A DNA stretch of 64,000 nucleotides from Emticicia aquatilis (GTDB lineage: Bacteria > Bacteroidota > Bacteroidia > Cytophagales > Spirosomataceae): assembly GCF_014644295.1 (NCBI RefSeq), contig NZ_BMKK01000002.1, positions 1 through 64,000 of the forward strand. Reading direction: 5' to 3'. The notes under the pieces were generated by a model. It had not been told where the DNA came from. It did not search any database and was given only the letters and a program-made list of their open reading frames with translations. The position numbers were made by a program, and so were the translations under genes. Of this stretch, positions 1 through 7,880 are shown in pieces. Each line of letters opens with the position of its first letter. Within the stretch, counting starts at the first letter, position 1.

Positions 1-95
1 TATTGTACCAACAGGCACAATCAAGTTTCGCTTTTTACAGGTATAACCCTACTTCGCTCGGCACATGCCTTATCTCTACGACCAAATAATTAATT

Positions 96-1049
96 ATGAA
101 TATCACTTGGGAACTCGCCCATCTGGCTCATGTTGAGCTTCTTACGCCAAAACTCGACGAAAGTATTAGGTTTTTTACTGAAATACTCGGCATGTACATT
201 ACCGAAACTGATGGCGATTCGGCATATCTTCGGGCGTATGACGATTACGAGCATCATTCGTTGAAACTTACCGCTCACAAACACAGTGGAATCGGGCATT
301 TTGCGTGGAGATCCAGAAGTCGAGAATCGCTCGAAAGTCGAGTAAAAGCCATTGAAGCCACAGGTTTAGGCATTGGCTGGATTGACCACGAATGTGGCTA
401 TGGAAAAGCCTATCGCTTCCGTTATCCAGATGGACATTTGTGCGAAATTTATTTCGATACCCATAAATATAAAGCCGAAGGCGATATGCGTTCTGCTTTA
501 AAAAATACCAATAGTAAGTATCCAGCACGTGGGGTAAATGTGCGTAGGATTGACCACTTAAACCTTTTGGCAAAAGATATTCGGGCATTTGCCGATTTTC
601 AATTTGGCGTTTTGGGTGGCCGAAATACAGAAAGGATTGAGTTTGAAGATGGCCCCAAAGGTGTTTGGGTTTCGGTCAATAATAAATCGTATGATTTGGC
701 AATAACCGAAGACCATAGCGGTCTAAACGGTCGTTTACACCACCTTACATTTGCTACAAATAGCAGAGAAGAAATCTTGATTGCCGCCGATATTGCTTTA
801 GAAAATGGTGTTTTTATAGAAACAGGCCCTCATAAACACGCTATTCAGCAAACGTTTTTCTTATATCTCTACGAACCAGGAGGCAATAGAATTGAAGTAG
901 CCAATGCCTCAGCCCGACTTATTCTCGACCCCGATTACGAAACCGTAGTTTGGAATAAAGAAGAAAGAATGAAAGGCCAAGCATGGGGACTAAAAACCGT
1001 AGAAAGTTTTCATACCAGAGGAAATCCAATGCCTGAAGAGTTGATTTAG
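96..1049 (+). CDS. Type I extradiol ring-cleavage dioxygenase (XylE-like, two VOC domains)
   Basis: A 317-residue protein of the vicinal-oxygen-chelate fold with two glyoxalase-like halves (about residues 7-125 and 148-270). The second half has the full active site of catechol 2,3-dioxygenase: iron ligands H154 (RIDHL), H216 (RLHHLTF) and E267 (GNRIEV), plus the second-sphere H207, H248 and Y257. These match XylE His153, His214, Glu265, His199, His246 and Tyr255 with a 1-8 residue offset. It should open a catechol-type ring next to the diol, using Fe(II) and O2 in the cytoplasm. It leads a run with galB, galC and galD, so the substrate is probably a carboxylated catechol (protocatechuate or gallate type); this is inference. 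Canonical gallate dioxygenase is of the unrelated LigAB type. The exact substrate cannot be read from sequence. Confidence 0.85.
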   Translation: MNITWELAHLAHVELLTPKLDESIRFFTEILGMYITETDGDSAYLRAYDDYEHHSLKLTAHKHSGIGHFAWRSRSRESLESRVKAIEATGLGIGWIDHECGYGKAYRFRYPDGHLCEIYFDTHKYKAEGDMRSALKNTNSKYPARGVNVRRIDHLNLLAKDIRAFADFQFGVLGGRNTERIEFEDGPKGVWVSVNNKSYDLAITEDHSGLNGRLHHLTFATNSREEILIAADIALENGVFIETGPHKHAIQQTFFLYLYEPGGNRIEVANASARLILDPDYETVVWNKEERMKGQAWGLKTVESFHTRGNPMPEELI

Positions 1050-1069
1050 AATTTTAAAAATCCGTAAAA

Positions 1070-1103
1070 ATCAGCGATGATACATCAGCGTCATCAGCGT
1101 GCC
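1070..1103. repeat. Short ATCAGCG repeat between dioxygenase and galB
   Basis: Three copies of the word ATCAGCG within 34 bases of an otherwise non-coding gap. It belongs to the same class of degenerate short intergenic words seen elsewhere in the window, but its spacing is less regular. Confidence 0.45.
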
Positions 1104-1162
1104 ATTTATAAAACGCCAATCAGACAATGAGGCAGATTTGTAAAGATAAAAAAATAAAAGAC

Positions 1163-1879
1163 ATGAATAAATTATTAGTCATCTCTGCTCATTCAGCCGA
1201 TTTTGTCTGGCGAAGCGGAGGCACAATCGCAAAAAGTGTAGAACAAGGAGCCGAAACGCTCGTGGTTTGCCTTTCTTTTGGAGAGCGTGGCGAATCAGGG
1301 GAACTTTGGAAAGAAGACCCTAATCGAAGCGAAGAAAGTGTAAAAATCATTCGTAAAGCACAAGCTCAACAAGCCGCCGATATTTTCGGAACACCCATTA
1401 TGTTTTTAGATTGGGGCGATTACCCGATGCTGATTTCTGATGAAAGAATTGCACAATTAACCAAAATCATTGGCGATTTTGAACCAACCGTTATTCTTAC
1501 GCACACCGCAAAAGACCCATTCAACCCCGACCATCCATTAGCTTACCAAGCTACCGAACGTGCAAGATTGCTTTCGTGTGGAGCAGGAGTGGCAAGTGCA
1601 TTCAAAAGCATCGACCCGCCTGCTTGGTATTCTTTCGAGCCACATCAACCCGAAATTTGTGATTTCAAACCCGATACTTTTATTGATATTTCTTCGGTTT
1701 TCGATAAAAAGATTGCCGCCATGAATTGTATGGGAGCTCAGAAATATTTGGTAGAATATTACACCGAATTGGGCGGAAGAAGAGCCAATCATGCTCGCAG
1801 AATTTCGGGCAAAAAAGAGGTGAAATTTGCCGAAGCTTTCCAAAGCCATTTACCAAGAGTTACAAATTCGATATTTTAG
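1163..1879 (+). CDS. galB: 4-oxalomesaconate hydratase, PIG-L/LmbE family
   Basis: A 238-residue PIG-L-type zinc protein when started at the second ATG (MNKLLVISAHSADF); the earlier ATG at 1127 only adds a lysine-rich leader. The N-terminal motif is SAHSADF rather than the AHPDDE of deacetylases, and a downstream NPDHP supplies a further His ligand. The SAHSADF variant is what I know from GalB of Pseudomonas putida, which hydrates 4-oxalomesaconate to 4-carboxy-4-hydroxy-2-oxoadipate. Its position between a ring-cleavage dioxygenase and a CHA aldolase supports this over a sugar deacetylase. The stop codon TAG ends on the first base of a heptanucleotide array (1879-1913). Confidence 0.82.
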   Translation: MNKLLVISAHSADFVWRSGGTIAKSVEQGAETLVVCLSFGERGESGELWKEDPNRSEESVKIIRKAQAQQAADIFGTPIMFLDWGDYPMLISDERIAQLTKIIGDFEPTVILTHTAKDPFNPDHPLAYQATERARLLSCGAGVASAFKSIDPPAWYSFEPHQPEICDFKPDTFIDISSVFDKKIAAMNCMGAQKYLVEYYTELGGRRANHARRISGKKEVKFAEAFQSHLPRVTNSIF

Positions 1880-1913
1880 TTATTCGCTACTGGTTATTTG
1901 TTATTGGAAAATT
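1879..1913. repeat. Degenerate heptanucleotide array, galB-galC gap
   Basis: Five in-register 7-base units, beginning GTTATTC GCTACTG and continuing as GTTATTT, GTTATTG, GAAAATT. It starts on the last base of the galB stop codon and fills about half of the gap before galC. The words resemble those in galD, pyrF and at 44783. Confidence 0.75.
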
Positions 1914-1957
1914 AGTTTTTCTGATAACCTCTAACTAAATAAACCATTCATCAAACA

Positions 1958-2569
1958 ATGTATAAAGAATTATCTAAATTCTCAGCCGCTACCATTTGCG
2001 AGGCTTTGGGGAATAAAGGATATTTACCTTCTGGCATCAAGCCAATTGCCAAGGATATGAAAGTTTGTGGGCCTGCTTATACAGTTCAAACTATGCCACG
2101 AGACAACGTTTTGTTGCACCGTGCCTACGCCTATGCTCAAGCGGGCGATGTTTTGATAGTCAATACCTCTGGGTTTTATGAAGCTGGATATTGGGGAGAT
2201 TTGATGAGCCTCGGAGCAAAAACAAAAGGTATAAATGGCTTAGTAATAGATGCTTGTGTGCGTGATGCCGATGATATTGAAGCAATGGGTTTTCCAGTTT
2301 TTTCAAGAGGTTTGTGTATTCGTGGTACTTCAAATCACGGTGATGGTACGCTCAACGAACCTATAATTATTGGCGATGTTTTGATAAATCCGGGGGATAT
2401 TGTGGTAGGTGACCGTGATGGAGTGGTTATTGTTCCACAAAATAAAATCGAAGAAACAATCGAAAAAGCAATGGCTCGTGAAGCTAAGGAAGAACGCACT
2501 CGTGCCGAACTCCGAAAAGGTAGAGTTTCGATTGATATTTATGGTTGGAGAGAGAAATTTGGCTGGTAG
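1958..2569 (+). CDS. galC: 4-carboxy-4-hydroxy-2-oxoadipate aldolase / oxaloacetate decarboxylase
   Basis: A 203-residue RraA-fold protein of the HMG/CHA aldolase type. The family's divalent-metal signature D-X20-R-D is exact: D81, then 20 residues, then R102-D103. It cleaves 4-carboxy-4-hydroxy-2-oxoadipate to pyruvate and oxaloacetate and can also decarboxylate oxaloacetate. The D-X20-R-D signature separates active aldolases from RraA, the ribonuclease E inhibitor of the same fold. It follows galB by 78 bases and precedes the DUF1932 dehydrogenase by 21, so the genes are very likely co-transcribed. The product assignment follows from the motif plus the galB and galD neighbours. Confidence 0.88.
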   Translation: MYKELSKFSAATICEALGNKGYLPSGIKPIAKDMKVCGPAYTVQTMPRDNVLLHRAYAYAQAGDVLIVNTSGFYEAGYWGDLMSLGAKTKGINGLVIDACVRDADDIEAMGFPVFSRGLCIRGTSNHGDGTLNEPIIIGDVLINPGDIVVGDRDGVVIVPQNKIEETIEKAMAREAKEERTRAELRKGRVSIDIYGWREKFGW

Positions 2570-2573
2570 TACA

Positions 2574-2608
2574 TTAATGTTAAATGCTTAATGATGAATG
2601 ATAAATTA
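2574..2608. repeat. Heptanucleotide array overlapping a start codon
   Basis: Five 7-base units beginning TTAATGT TAAATGC, then TTAATGA, TGAATGA, TAAATTA. The candidate start codons of the next gene (ATG at 2591 and 2594) lie inside the third and fourth units. The first 13 bases recur exactly inside galD at 4255. Confidence 0.75.
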
Positions 2609-3376
2609 AAAATAGCAATACTGGGTCTTGGCGAGGCTGGCTCTTACTTTGCTAATGATTTAGTGAAATTGGGTGCTGAAGTGACTGGCTACGACCCCAA
2701 TCCGATTAGAAAATTAGATAATTCAATTAAAGTAAAAAATAGTAATGTCGAAGCTGTTAAAGGAGTTGATATTATTTTCAGTGCAAATCTTTCATCGGTT
2801 TCGATACAAATTGCAGAAGAATTAGCGAGTGTTTTAACAGCTAATCAGTTTTTCTGCGAAATGAATACTTCTGGGCCAGAAAAGAAGATAAAAATTGCTG
2901 AAGTCTTAAAGCCTTCGGGTGTCAAAGTGATTGATTTGGCAATTATGGCTCCCGTTCCACCCAAAGGGATTCTTACGCCATTATTGGCTTCTGGTGAATT
3001 TGCTGCTGAATTTTTTGAAAAAGTAAAACCTTTAAATCTCGACTTAAAGATTTTAGAAAATAGTCAAATTGGCGATGCTGCTACCCGAAAACTGCTTCGT
3101 TCGATTGTCTATAAAGGCATTGCTGCCGTAGTGTGCGAAGCGATGGAAGCAGGAGAAGCCTTTGGTATGGAAAGTTATATTAGAGGACAAATTAGTTCAT
3201 TGATTGGTGGAAATGATGAGTTGATTGACCGTTTTGTGGAGGGAAGCCGTACTCATGCTATTCGTAGAATGCAAGAAATGGAGGCAGTAATTGAAATGCT
3301 CGAAGCCAAAGGTATTGAGCCGATTGTAACCAAAGGCACGAGAAATAACTTAGAAAAATTAAGTGAATTAAAGTGA
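2591..3376 (+). CDS. NAD(P)-dependent dehydrogenase, 6-phosphogluconate-dehydrogenase-like (DUF1932)
   Basis: A 261-residue protein with an N-terminal Rossmann motif (AILGLGEAGSYFA, residues about 9-21) and an acidic/phosphate site at GYDPNP. Its C-terminal helical domain is the DUF1932 type of the beta-hydroxyacid dehydrogenase superfamily. Between galC and galD it most likely oxidises or reduces an intermediate of the same pathway. One possibility is that it replaces LigC as 4-carboxy-2-hydroxymuconate semialdehyde dehydrogenase, since a protocatechuate route would need that step; this is inference only. Start is uncertain between ATG 2591, 2594 and 2600 because the region is a heptanucleotide array. 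The stop codon overlaps the region just before galD. Confidence 0.78.
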   Translation: MMNDKLKIAILGLGEAGSYFANDLVKLGAEVTGYDPNPIRKLDNSIKVKNSNVEAVKGVDIIFSANLSSVSIQIAEELASVLTANQFFCEMNTSGPEKKIKIAEVLKPSGVKVIDLAIMAPVPPKGILTPLLASGEFAAEFFEKVKPLNLDLKILENSQIGDAATRKLLRSIVYKGIAAVVCEAMEAGEAFGMESYIRGQISSLIGGNDELIDRFVEGSRTHAIRRMQEMEAVIEMLEAKGIEPIVTKGTRNNLEKLSELK

Positions 3377-3381
3377 ATTTT

Positions 3382-4503
3382 ATGAAAATTCCATTTTACC
3401 AAATTCGTGGTGGTTCATCAAAAGGCTTATATTTCAAGGCTGATGATTTACCAAAAGATGAAGTCGAAAGAAACAAAATTTTACTTTTGGCAATGGAAGG
3501 CACAACCGAAGGCGACCCTCGACAAATTGACGGTTTGGGCGGTGCAACTTCCCTGACAAGTAAAGTAGCAATTATCAGCAAATCAGAAAATCCTTCTGCT
3601 GATTTAGATTATCATTTTGTTCAAGTAGTGGTTGGTAAAGGTAAGGTTTCTACTACCCAAACTTGTGGGAATATTTTAGCAGGAATTGTGCATTTTGCTA
3701 TCGAAACGGGTATGATTGAAGCTAAACATCCATCAACTTCTGCCAAAATAAATATTATGAATACTGGCGGAATTTGTGAAGTGGTTGTGCAAACACCTCA
3801 TGGAATTATCGAAAATAAAGGCGATGCCAAAGTTGATGGCGTAGTTGGCACTGCCGCTCCAATTATTTGTAATTATTTAGATACTGTTGGCTCAACTTGT
3901 GGAGCATTACTTCCAACAGGTAATGCAACAGATATCATCGAAGGAATCGAAGTTACTTGCATCGACAACGGAATGCCTATCGTCATTATGCGAGCATCTG
4001 ATTTTGGACTTGTGGGCAATGAAAGTAAAGAAACTTTGGAAGCCAATGAGCTACTCCGACAAAAAATTGAGCAAATAAGACTCAAAGCTGGATACTTAAT
4101 GAATTTGGGCGATGTAAAAGACCAAACAATTCCAAAAATGTGCTTAGTCTCTCCACCCGAAAATGGCGGAGCCATTAATACCAGAATGTTTATTCCGCAC
4201 GTTGTGCATGAAGCTATTGGGGTATTGGCAGCGGTTTCGGTGGCCACAGCTTTTTTAATGTTAAATGATAAATGGTTAATGCTTGATGAAAACATTTTTT
4301 TGGATAAAAATCATTCACCATTAACAATTCAACATTCAACATTATCCATCGAGCATCCTTCGGGCGAATTTACTGTTAACTTAGAATATACATTACCCAT
4401 AACCAGTAACCAATCACCAACAACTAATATACAAATTCTTAAATCAGGTGTTATTCGCACGGCTCGTATTTTGAGTAGGGGCGAGGTGTATATTCCTGAT
4501 TGA
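3382..4503 (+). CDS. galD: 4-oxalomesaconate tautomerase, PrpF family
   Basis: A 373-residue PrpF/DapF-fold isomerase. It has the N-terminal FYQIRGGSSKG motif, GLGGATSLTSK near residue 50, TQTCGNILAG near residue 93 and the C-terminal IEHPSGEF and RTARILSRGEV motifs. GalD interconverts the keto and enol forms of 4-oxalomesaconate so that GalB can hydrate the enol. ATG 3382 is preferred to an in-frame GTG at 3373 because the family begins close to this Met. It almost abuts the DUF1932 gene. Oddly, the C-terminal third contains three heptanucleotide arrays (4255-4289, 4309-4350, 4391-4432), read as Asn/Thr/Ser-rich loops on either side of the conserved IEHPSGEF motif; all family motifs remain in frame. 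Confidence 0.87.
   Translation: MKIPFYQIRGGSSKGLYFKADDLPKDEVERNKILLLAMEGTTEGDPRQIDGLGGATSLTSKVAIISKSENPSADLDYHFVQVVVGKGKVSTTQTCGNILAGIVHFAIETGMIEAKHPSTSAKINIMNTGGICEVVVQTPHGIIENKGDAKVDGVVGTAAPIICNYLDTVGSTCGALLPTGNATDIIEGIEVTCIDNGMPIVIMRASDFGLVGNESKETLEANELLRQKIEQIRLKAGYLMNLGDVKDQTIPKMCLVSPPENGGAINTRMFIPHVVHEAIGVLAAVSVATAFLMLNDKWLMLDENIFLDKNHSPLTIQHSTLSIEHPSGEFTVNLEYTLPITSNQSPTTNIQILKSGVIRTARILSRGEVYIPD
4255..4289. repeat. Heptanucleotide array inside galD (1 of 3)
   Basis: Five contiguous 7-base units, beginning TTAATGT TAAATGA, in the coding region after the conserved VSVATAF segment. Its first 13 bases are identical to the array before the DUF1932 gene at 2574. Confidence 0.8.
4309..4350. 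repeat. Heptanucleotide array inside galD (2 of 3), inverted
   Basis: Six 7-base units including two identical CAACATT copies. Read on the minus strand the words (GTGAATG, TTGAATG, ATAATG) resemble those of array 1, so arrays 1 and 2 form an imperfect inverted pair. Confidence 0.8.
4391..4432. repeat. Heptanucleotide array inside galD (3 of 3)
   Basis: Six 7-base units, four of them ending ACC (CATTACC CATAACC, AGTAACC, AATCACC). Bases 4399-4415 are identical to the reverse complement of 63939-63955 in pyrF, and both are translated in the same frame as ITSNQS. Confidence 0.82.
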
Positions 4504-4626
4504 AGCCTCATTTATAGGTTGTTCTATTTGTTTTGTCTAAAAAAGCACCCCGATAGTCGATTGAGGTTTTTGGATTCATCTAATTCTATTACATTTATAA
4601 AAAATAACCAAAAATATCTTACCTAA

Positions 4627-5445
4627 ATGAAGAAAAAAAATCTTATCAGTCTTTCTGTTGCCTTTGCATTTTTAGCACTATCAATCACTGGTATTTTATT
4701 GTACGTCAAGCAAAAAGCCCATGCCGTCGAAATGACCCACACAATTTTTGGGTTGATTTTCGTAGGCTTTGCTATTTTTCACATCATCAATAACTGGTCT
4801 TCGATTACTGGTTATTCAAAAGAACGCAAGAGTGGAAAAATCCAAAAAGAATTAATCATTTCGGGAATTGCCTTCGTCGTAATTTTAGCAGCTGCCGCAA
4901 CCGAATTATTAGAGCCAGTTGCCGAAGCAGGAAGAGTTTTTGCAGCAAAAAGACCACCAAGACCAGAGCAACTTACTTTCAATGAAGTAATTACGAATAA
5001 AGAAACTCAAGGAACTCCGTTGAGTATCATGATTCAGAAAAATAAAGAAACTGAGCTTCCAGTAGTGGCAGTTTGGGTCGAAGATTCTGCTCATAATTTT
5101 GTAGAGAATTTGTTTGTTCCTGCTAAAACTGCCGCCATGCCAGCCGATGAAGAAGAAGCCCGAGAAGGACATTTTGATATTGCCGATTTCAAAGCTGAAA
5201 CACTCAGCACTTGGTCAGGCAAAGCAAAAACTAAAACGCCTAATTTTGATAGAGAAACCCCTCATGATAATTTCGTACTGAAAACTAATACCTTAGCAAA
5301 AGGTCAGTTTTTTGTAATTCTTGAAGTAAAAAGTAAAGATAAAGTTGAGCTTTACGAAGCCCCAGTTAGTAAAGCAAATGGCGATGTATTTAAGCTAAAA
5401 TCAAAAGACAATACTTTGATTAAGAGTGCTTTAGTTGAAATATAA
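4627..5445 (+). CDS. DUF4405-like membrane protein with C-terminal soluble domain
   Basis: A 272-residue protein. The first 90 residues hold about three membrane segments (LSVAFAFLALSITGILL near 8-25, a His-containing TIFGLIFVGFAIFHII near 38-55, and SGIAFVVILAAAATEL near 80-95). The paired His residues in the membrane region (HTIFG, FHIINNW) are typical of DUF4405/cytochrome-b-like helices. The remaining 170 residues (EQLTFNEVITNK onward) look like a soluble beta-rich domain similar in style to DUF2271 proteins. Function unknown; an electron-transfer or haem-handling role is only a guess. It is followed by a strong hairpin terminator, so it is probably monocistronic. Confidence 0.7.
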   Translation: MKKKNLISLSVAFAFLALSITGILLYVKQKAHAVEMTHTIFGLIFVGFAIFHIINNWSSITGYSKERKSGKIQKELIISGIAFVVILAAAATELLEPVAEAGRVFAAKRPPRPEQLTFNEVITNKETQGTPLSIMIQKNKETELPVVAVWVEDSAHNFVENLFVPAKTAAMPADEEEAREGHFDIADFKAETLSTWSGKAKTKTPNFDRETPHDNFVLKTNTLAKGQFFVILEVKSKDKVELYEAPVSKANGDVFKLKSKDNTLIKSALVEI

Positions 5446-5460
5446 TCAATAAAAATATGA

Positions 5461-5500
5461 GAATTGAGACATAAGTGTTTTCTTGTGTCTCAATTCTTTT
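5461..5500 (+). terminator. Rho-independent terminator after the DUF4405 gene
   Basis: A 15-base-pair stem (arms 5461-5475 and 5482-5496, one G-U pair) with a 6-base loop, followed by TTTTATTT. It ends transcription before the DUF819 gene. Confidence 0.85.
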
Positions 5501-5521
5501 ATTTAAACCCAAAGCCATCTC

Positions 5522-6685
5522 ATGTTCAGCGATACACTTTCGATTTTGGCCATTTTATGCCTGAATATTGTAATTTCAGAATGGCTCTGTCAGAAACCGT
5601 TTTTCCAACACGTCGGTACGGGACTGATGGTAATAATCTTGACAGCTATCGTTGCAAATCTGGGAATCATCCCCGCATCTACTCCCGCTACGCCTCTTTA
5701 CGATGGGATTTTTGCTTATATCGCTCCACTTTCTATTTTCTTGATGTTGCTCAACGTCAATCTCAGTAGCCTCAAAAAAGCTGGAAAACCAATGCTCACG
5801 ATGTTTCTGATTGGCTCATTTGCCACCATGATTGGTGCTTTGGTAGCTATGTGGTTGGTTAGTGGTAAATCTCATATCGGTGAAATGTTTTACGCAATTG
5901 GGGGAATGTACACAGGTACATACATCGGTGGAAGTATCAATTTCAATGCCGTTGCTTTGCACTATGGTGTTTCTCAGCAAGGAAGTCTTTTTTCGGCCGC
6001 TACCGTTGCCGATAATATCATCACTGCTCTTTGGGTAATTGCCACACTGGCTTTGCCGCAGATTTTGAATAAGAAATTTCCGAGAAAAGCATTAATGGAA
6101 GTAACGGAAGAAACACAAGCCGAAACGCACCATTATACTTCCGATATTGAAAGTGTACGTCCATTTGATTTGGCTTTTTTGATTGCAATCAGTTTGGTCG
6201 GAATTCAACTTTCAACTTGGTTGAGTAGTCAGATTCCACAAATTCCAACTATTTTGTGGCTAACAACTATTGCCTTGGTTTTGGCACAAATTCCTGCTGT
6301 CAATCGTCTGAAAGGGCATAAATTGCTTGGTTTATTGGGTGTTTATTTGTTTTTGGCAGTAATCGGGGCGTATTGTGATGTGCCAGCATTGCTCAAAGAT
6401 GGAGCTTTAGCCATTGTTTTATTGGTATTCGTGACGATTTTGGTTACTGTTCATGGGCTTATCATTTATGGTTTGGGAGCATTATTCAAGCAAGACTGGG
6501 ACATCGTTTCGATTGCCTCACAAGCCAATGTAGGCGGCTCTGCTTCGGCAATGGCACTTTCGAGAAGCCTTAATCGAACCGACCTTACCTTGCCTGGAAT
6601 TTTAGTCGGAGCATTAGGTAATGCAACCGGAACTTATTGGGGAATATTAATTGCAGAAATATTGAGAAATTCGGGTTGGTTTTGA
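5522..6685 (+). CDS. DUF819 family inner-membrane permease
   Basis: A 387-residue, very hydrophobic protein with about ten to eleven membrane helices. It has the family's glycine-rich motif GGMYTGTYIGGSINFNAVA (residues about 136-155) and a C-terminal counterpart with SQANVGGSASAMALS. DUF819 (YjcL-like) proteins are predicted transporters related to the CPA/glutamate-type folds with two inverted halves, each carrying a broken glycine-rich helix. Substrate unknown. The ATG lies just beyond a strong terminator, so it probably has its own promoter within about 20 bases, or relies on read-through. Confidence 0.78.
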   Translation: MFSDTLSILAILCLNIVISEWLCQKPFFQHVGTGLMVIILTAIVANLGIIPASTPATPLYDGIFAYIAPLSIFLMLLNVNLSSLKKAGKPMLTMFLIGSFATMIGALVAMWLVSGKSHIGEMFYAIGGMYTGTYIGGSINFNAVALHYGVSQQGSLFSAATVADNIITALWVIATLALPQILNKKFPRKALMEVTEETQAETHHYTSDIESVRPFDLAFLIAISLVGIQLSTWLSSQIPQIPTILWLTTIALVLAQIPAVNRLKGHKLLGLLGVYLFLAVIGAYCDVPALLKDGALAIVLLVFVTILVTVHGLIIYGLGALFKQDWDIVSIASQANVGGSASAMALSRSLNRTDLTLPGILVGALGNATGTYWGILIAEILRNSGWF

Positions 6686-6760
6686 ATAAAAAACTTAGTC
6701 ACTATCAGTAAAGTATATAGGTAGCGGAAAATCTATTAAAAGCGTTTGTGATATTTCTCA

Positions 6761-6792
6761 TTTCACACAATCAATGATTTTCCTTACTTTTG
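6761..6792 (+). promoter_or_regulatory. Bacteroidota-type promoter for the 2OG-Fe oxygenase gene
   Basis: A perfect -7 box TACTTTTG (6785-6792) with a weak -33 box TTTC (6761-6764) 20 bases upstream. It predicts a very short leader before ATG 6811 and argues against the TTG at 6790 as a start. Confidence 0.45.
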
Positions 6793-6810
6793 CCAAAAAA
6801 TCTTCATCTT

Positions 6811-7767
6811 ATGGAACAAACACTTCTTGATTCAATTCCGTCGCTTGATTTGGCGGACTTTACCTCTGGCGATGACGCTCGTAAAAATAAATTCGTTCAG
6901 GACCTCGGTGCTGCTTTTAATACGATTGGTTTTGTAGCTATAAAAAATCATGGACTTTCTGACGAACTTCGTGAAAAACTCTACGCTGCGGTGCAGAAGT
7001 TTTTCTATCAACCCGACGAAAACAAAACCAAATATGAGTTTCCCGAACTACTTGGTCAGCGTGGTTATGTAGGAAAAGGAAAAGAAACCGCTAAAGGTTT
7101 TACAAAACCCGATTTGAAAGAATTTTATCACGTTGGTCAGCCAGTGGTTGAGGGAAATATGCCATCAAATATTTTCCCTGCTGAAGTACCCGAATTTGAG
7201 CAATATACAACCGAAGTTTATAAGACTTTTGAAAATACAGGTAAAACACTTTTGCGTGCAATTGCCTTATACTTAGGTCTTTCGGAAGATTTCTTCGAGG
7301 AAAAAGTACGTAATGGAGATAGTATTTTGCGTGCATTGCACTATTTTCCTATCGAAAACCCTGATGCTTTGCCCGAAGGTGCTGTGCGTGCGGCCGCTCA
7401 CGGAGATATTAATTTGATTACACTTTTGATGGGAGCTTCGGCCGATGGTTTAGAAGTTTTGCGTTTGGATGGAAAGTGGATTGCTGTAACGGCATTGCCA
7501 GAACAAATTGTTATCAATGTAGGCGATATGCTCGACCGTTTGACCAATCATAAACTAAAATCAACGATTCACCGAGTGGTAAATCCACCACGTGAAAAAA
7601 TGAAGACTTCACGCTTCTCAATTCCATTCTTCATGCACCCACGTGGCGATATGGATTTGACTTGCTTGGAATCTTGCATTGATGCCGAAAATCCACGCCG
7701 CTACGAAAACATGACGGCGGGTGAGTTTTTGGCTGAGCGTTTGCGTGAATTAGGGTTTAAGAAATAA
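6811..7767 (+). CDS. 2-oxoglutarate/Fe(II)-dependent oxygenase, isopenicillin N synthase-like
   Basis: A 318-residue protein with the DIOX_N region (IPSLDLADF, residues 8 onward) and a C-terminal jelly-roll. Iron ligands are HGD (about residues 196-198) and the His of STIHRVV (about 252); the 2-oxoglutarate-binding Arg is in SRFSIPFF (about 267). The pattern H-x-D, H, R-x-S is complete, so it should be an active oxygenase. This family covers many small-molecule hydroxylases, and the sequence does not reveal the substrate. Start ATG 6811 is chosen because a -7 promoter box covers 6785-6792. Confidence 0.85.
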   Translation: MEQTLLDSIPSLDLADFTSGDDARKNKFVQDLGAAFNTIGFVAIKNHGLSDELREKLYAAVQKFFYQPDENKTKYEFPELLGQRGYVGKGKETAKGFTKPDLKEFYHVGQPVVEGNMPSNIFPAEVPEFEQYTTEVYKTFENTGKTLLRAIALYLGLSEDFFEEKVRNGDSILRALHYFPIENPDALPEGAVRAAAHGDINLITLLMGASADGLEVLRLDGKWIAVTALPEQIVINVGDMLDRLTNHKLKSTIHRVVNPPREKMKTSRFSIPFFMHPRGDMDLTCLESCIDAENPRRYENMTAGEFLAERLRELGFKK

Positions 7768-7783
7768 GAATTTAAAATTTCAC

Positions 7784-7860
7784 CACTTAGGCACTAAGCA
7801 CACTAAGTTACACTAAGCATTTTCTTGGTGTAGCTTAGTGTATCTTTTATTTCTTAGTGG
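7784..7860. repeat. CACTAAG tandem repeats with inverted copies (hairpin-forming)
   Basis: Four loosely spaced ACTAAG/ACTTAG words on the plus strand (7784-7818) face inverted copies at 7833-7841 and 7853-7860. The arms ACACTAAGC (7810-7818) and GCTTAGTGT (7833-7841) pair perfectly. This could act as a terminator or RNA-stabilising hairpin after the oxygenase gene. Confidence 0.7.
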
Positions 7861-7880
7861 TAAAAACATTTTCCCCAAAT

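Noticed and set aside
1-95. Possible 3' end of an upstream gene
   Set aside because: All three plus-strand frames have a stop within this stretch (frame two at about 44, others nearer 90), so a gene tail is possible, but 15-30 residues give no recognisable family and none can be preferred.
1726-1938. Separate 70-residue ORF overlapping galB
   Set aside because: It lies in another frame of galB, runs into the intergenic array and has no family features.
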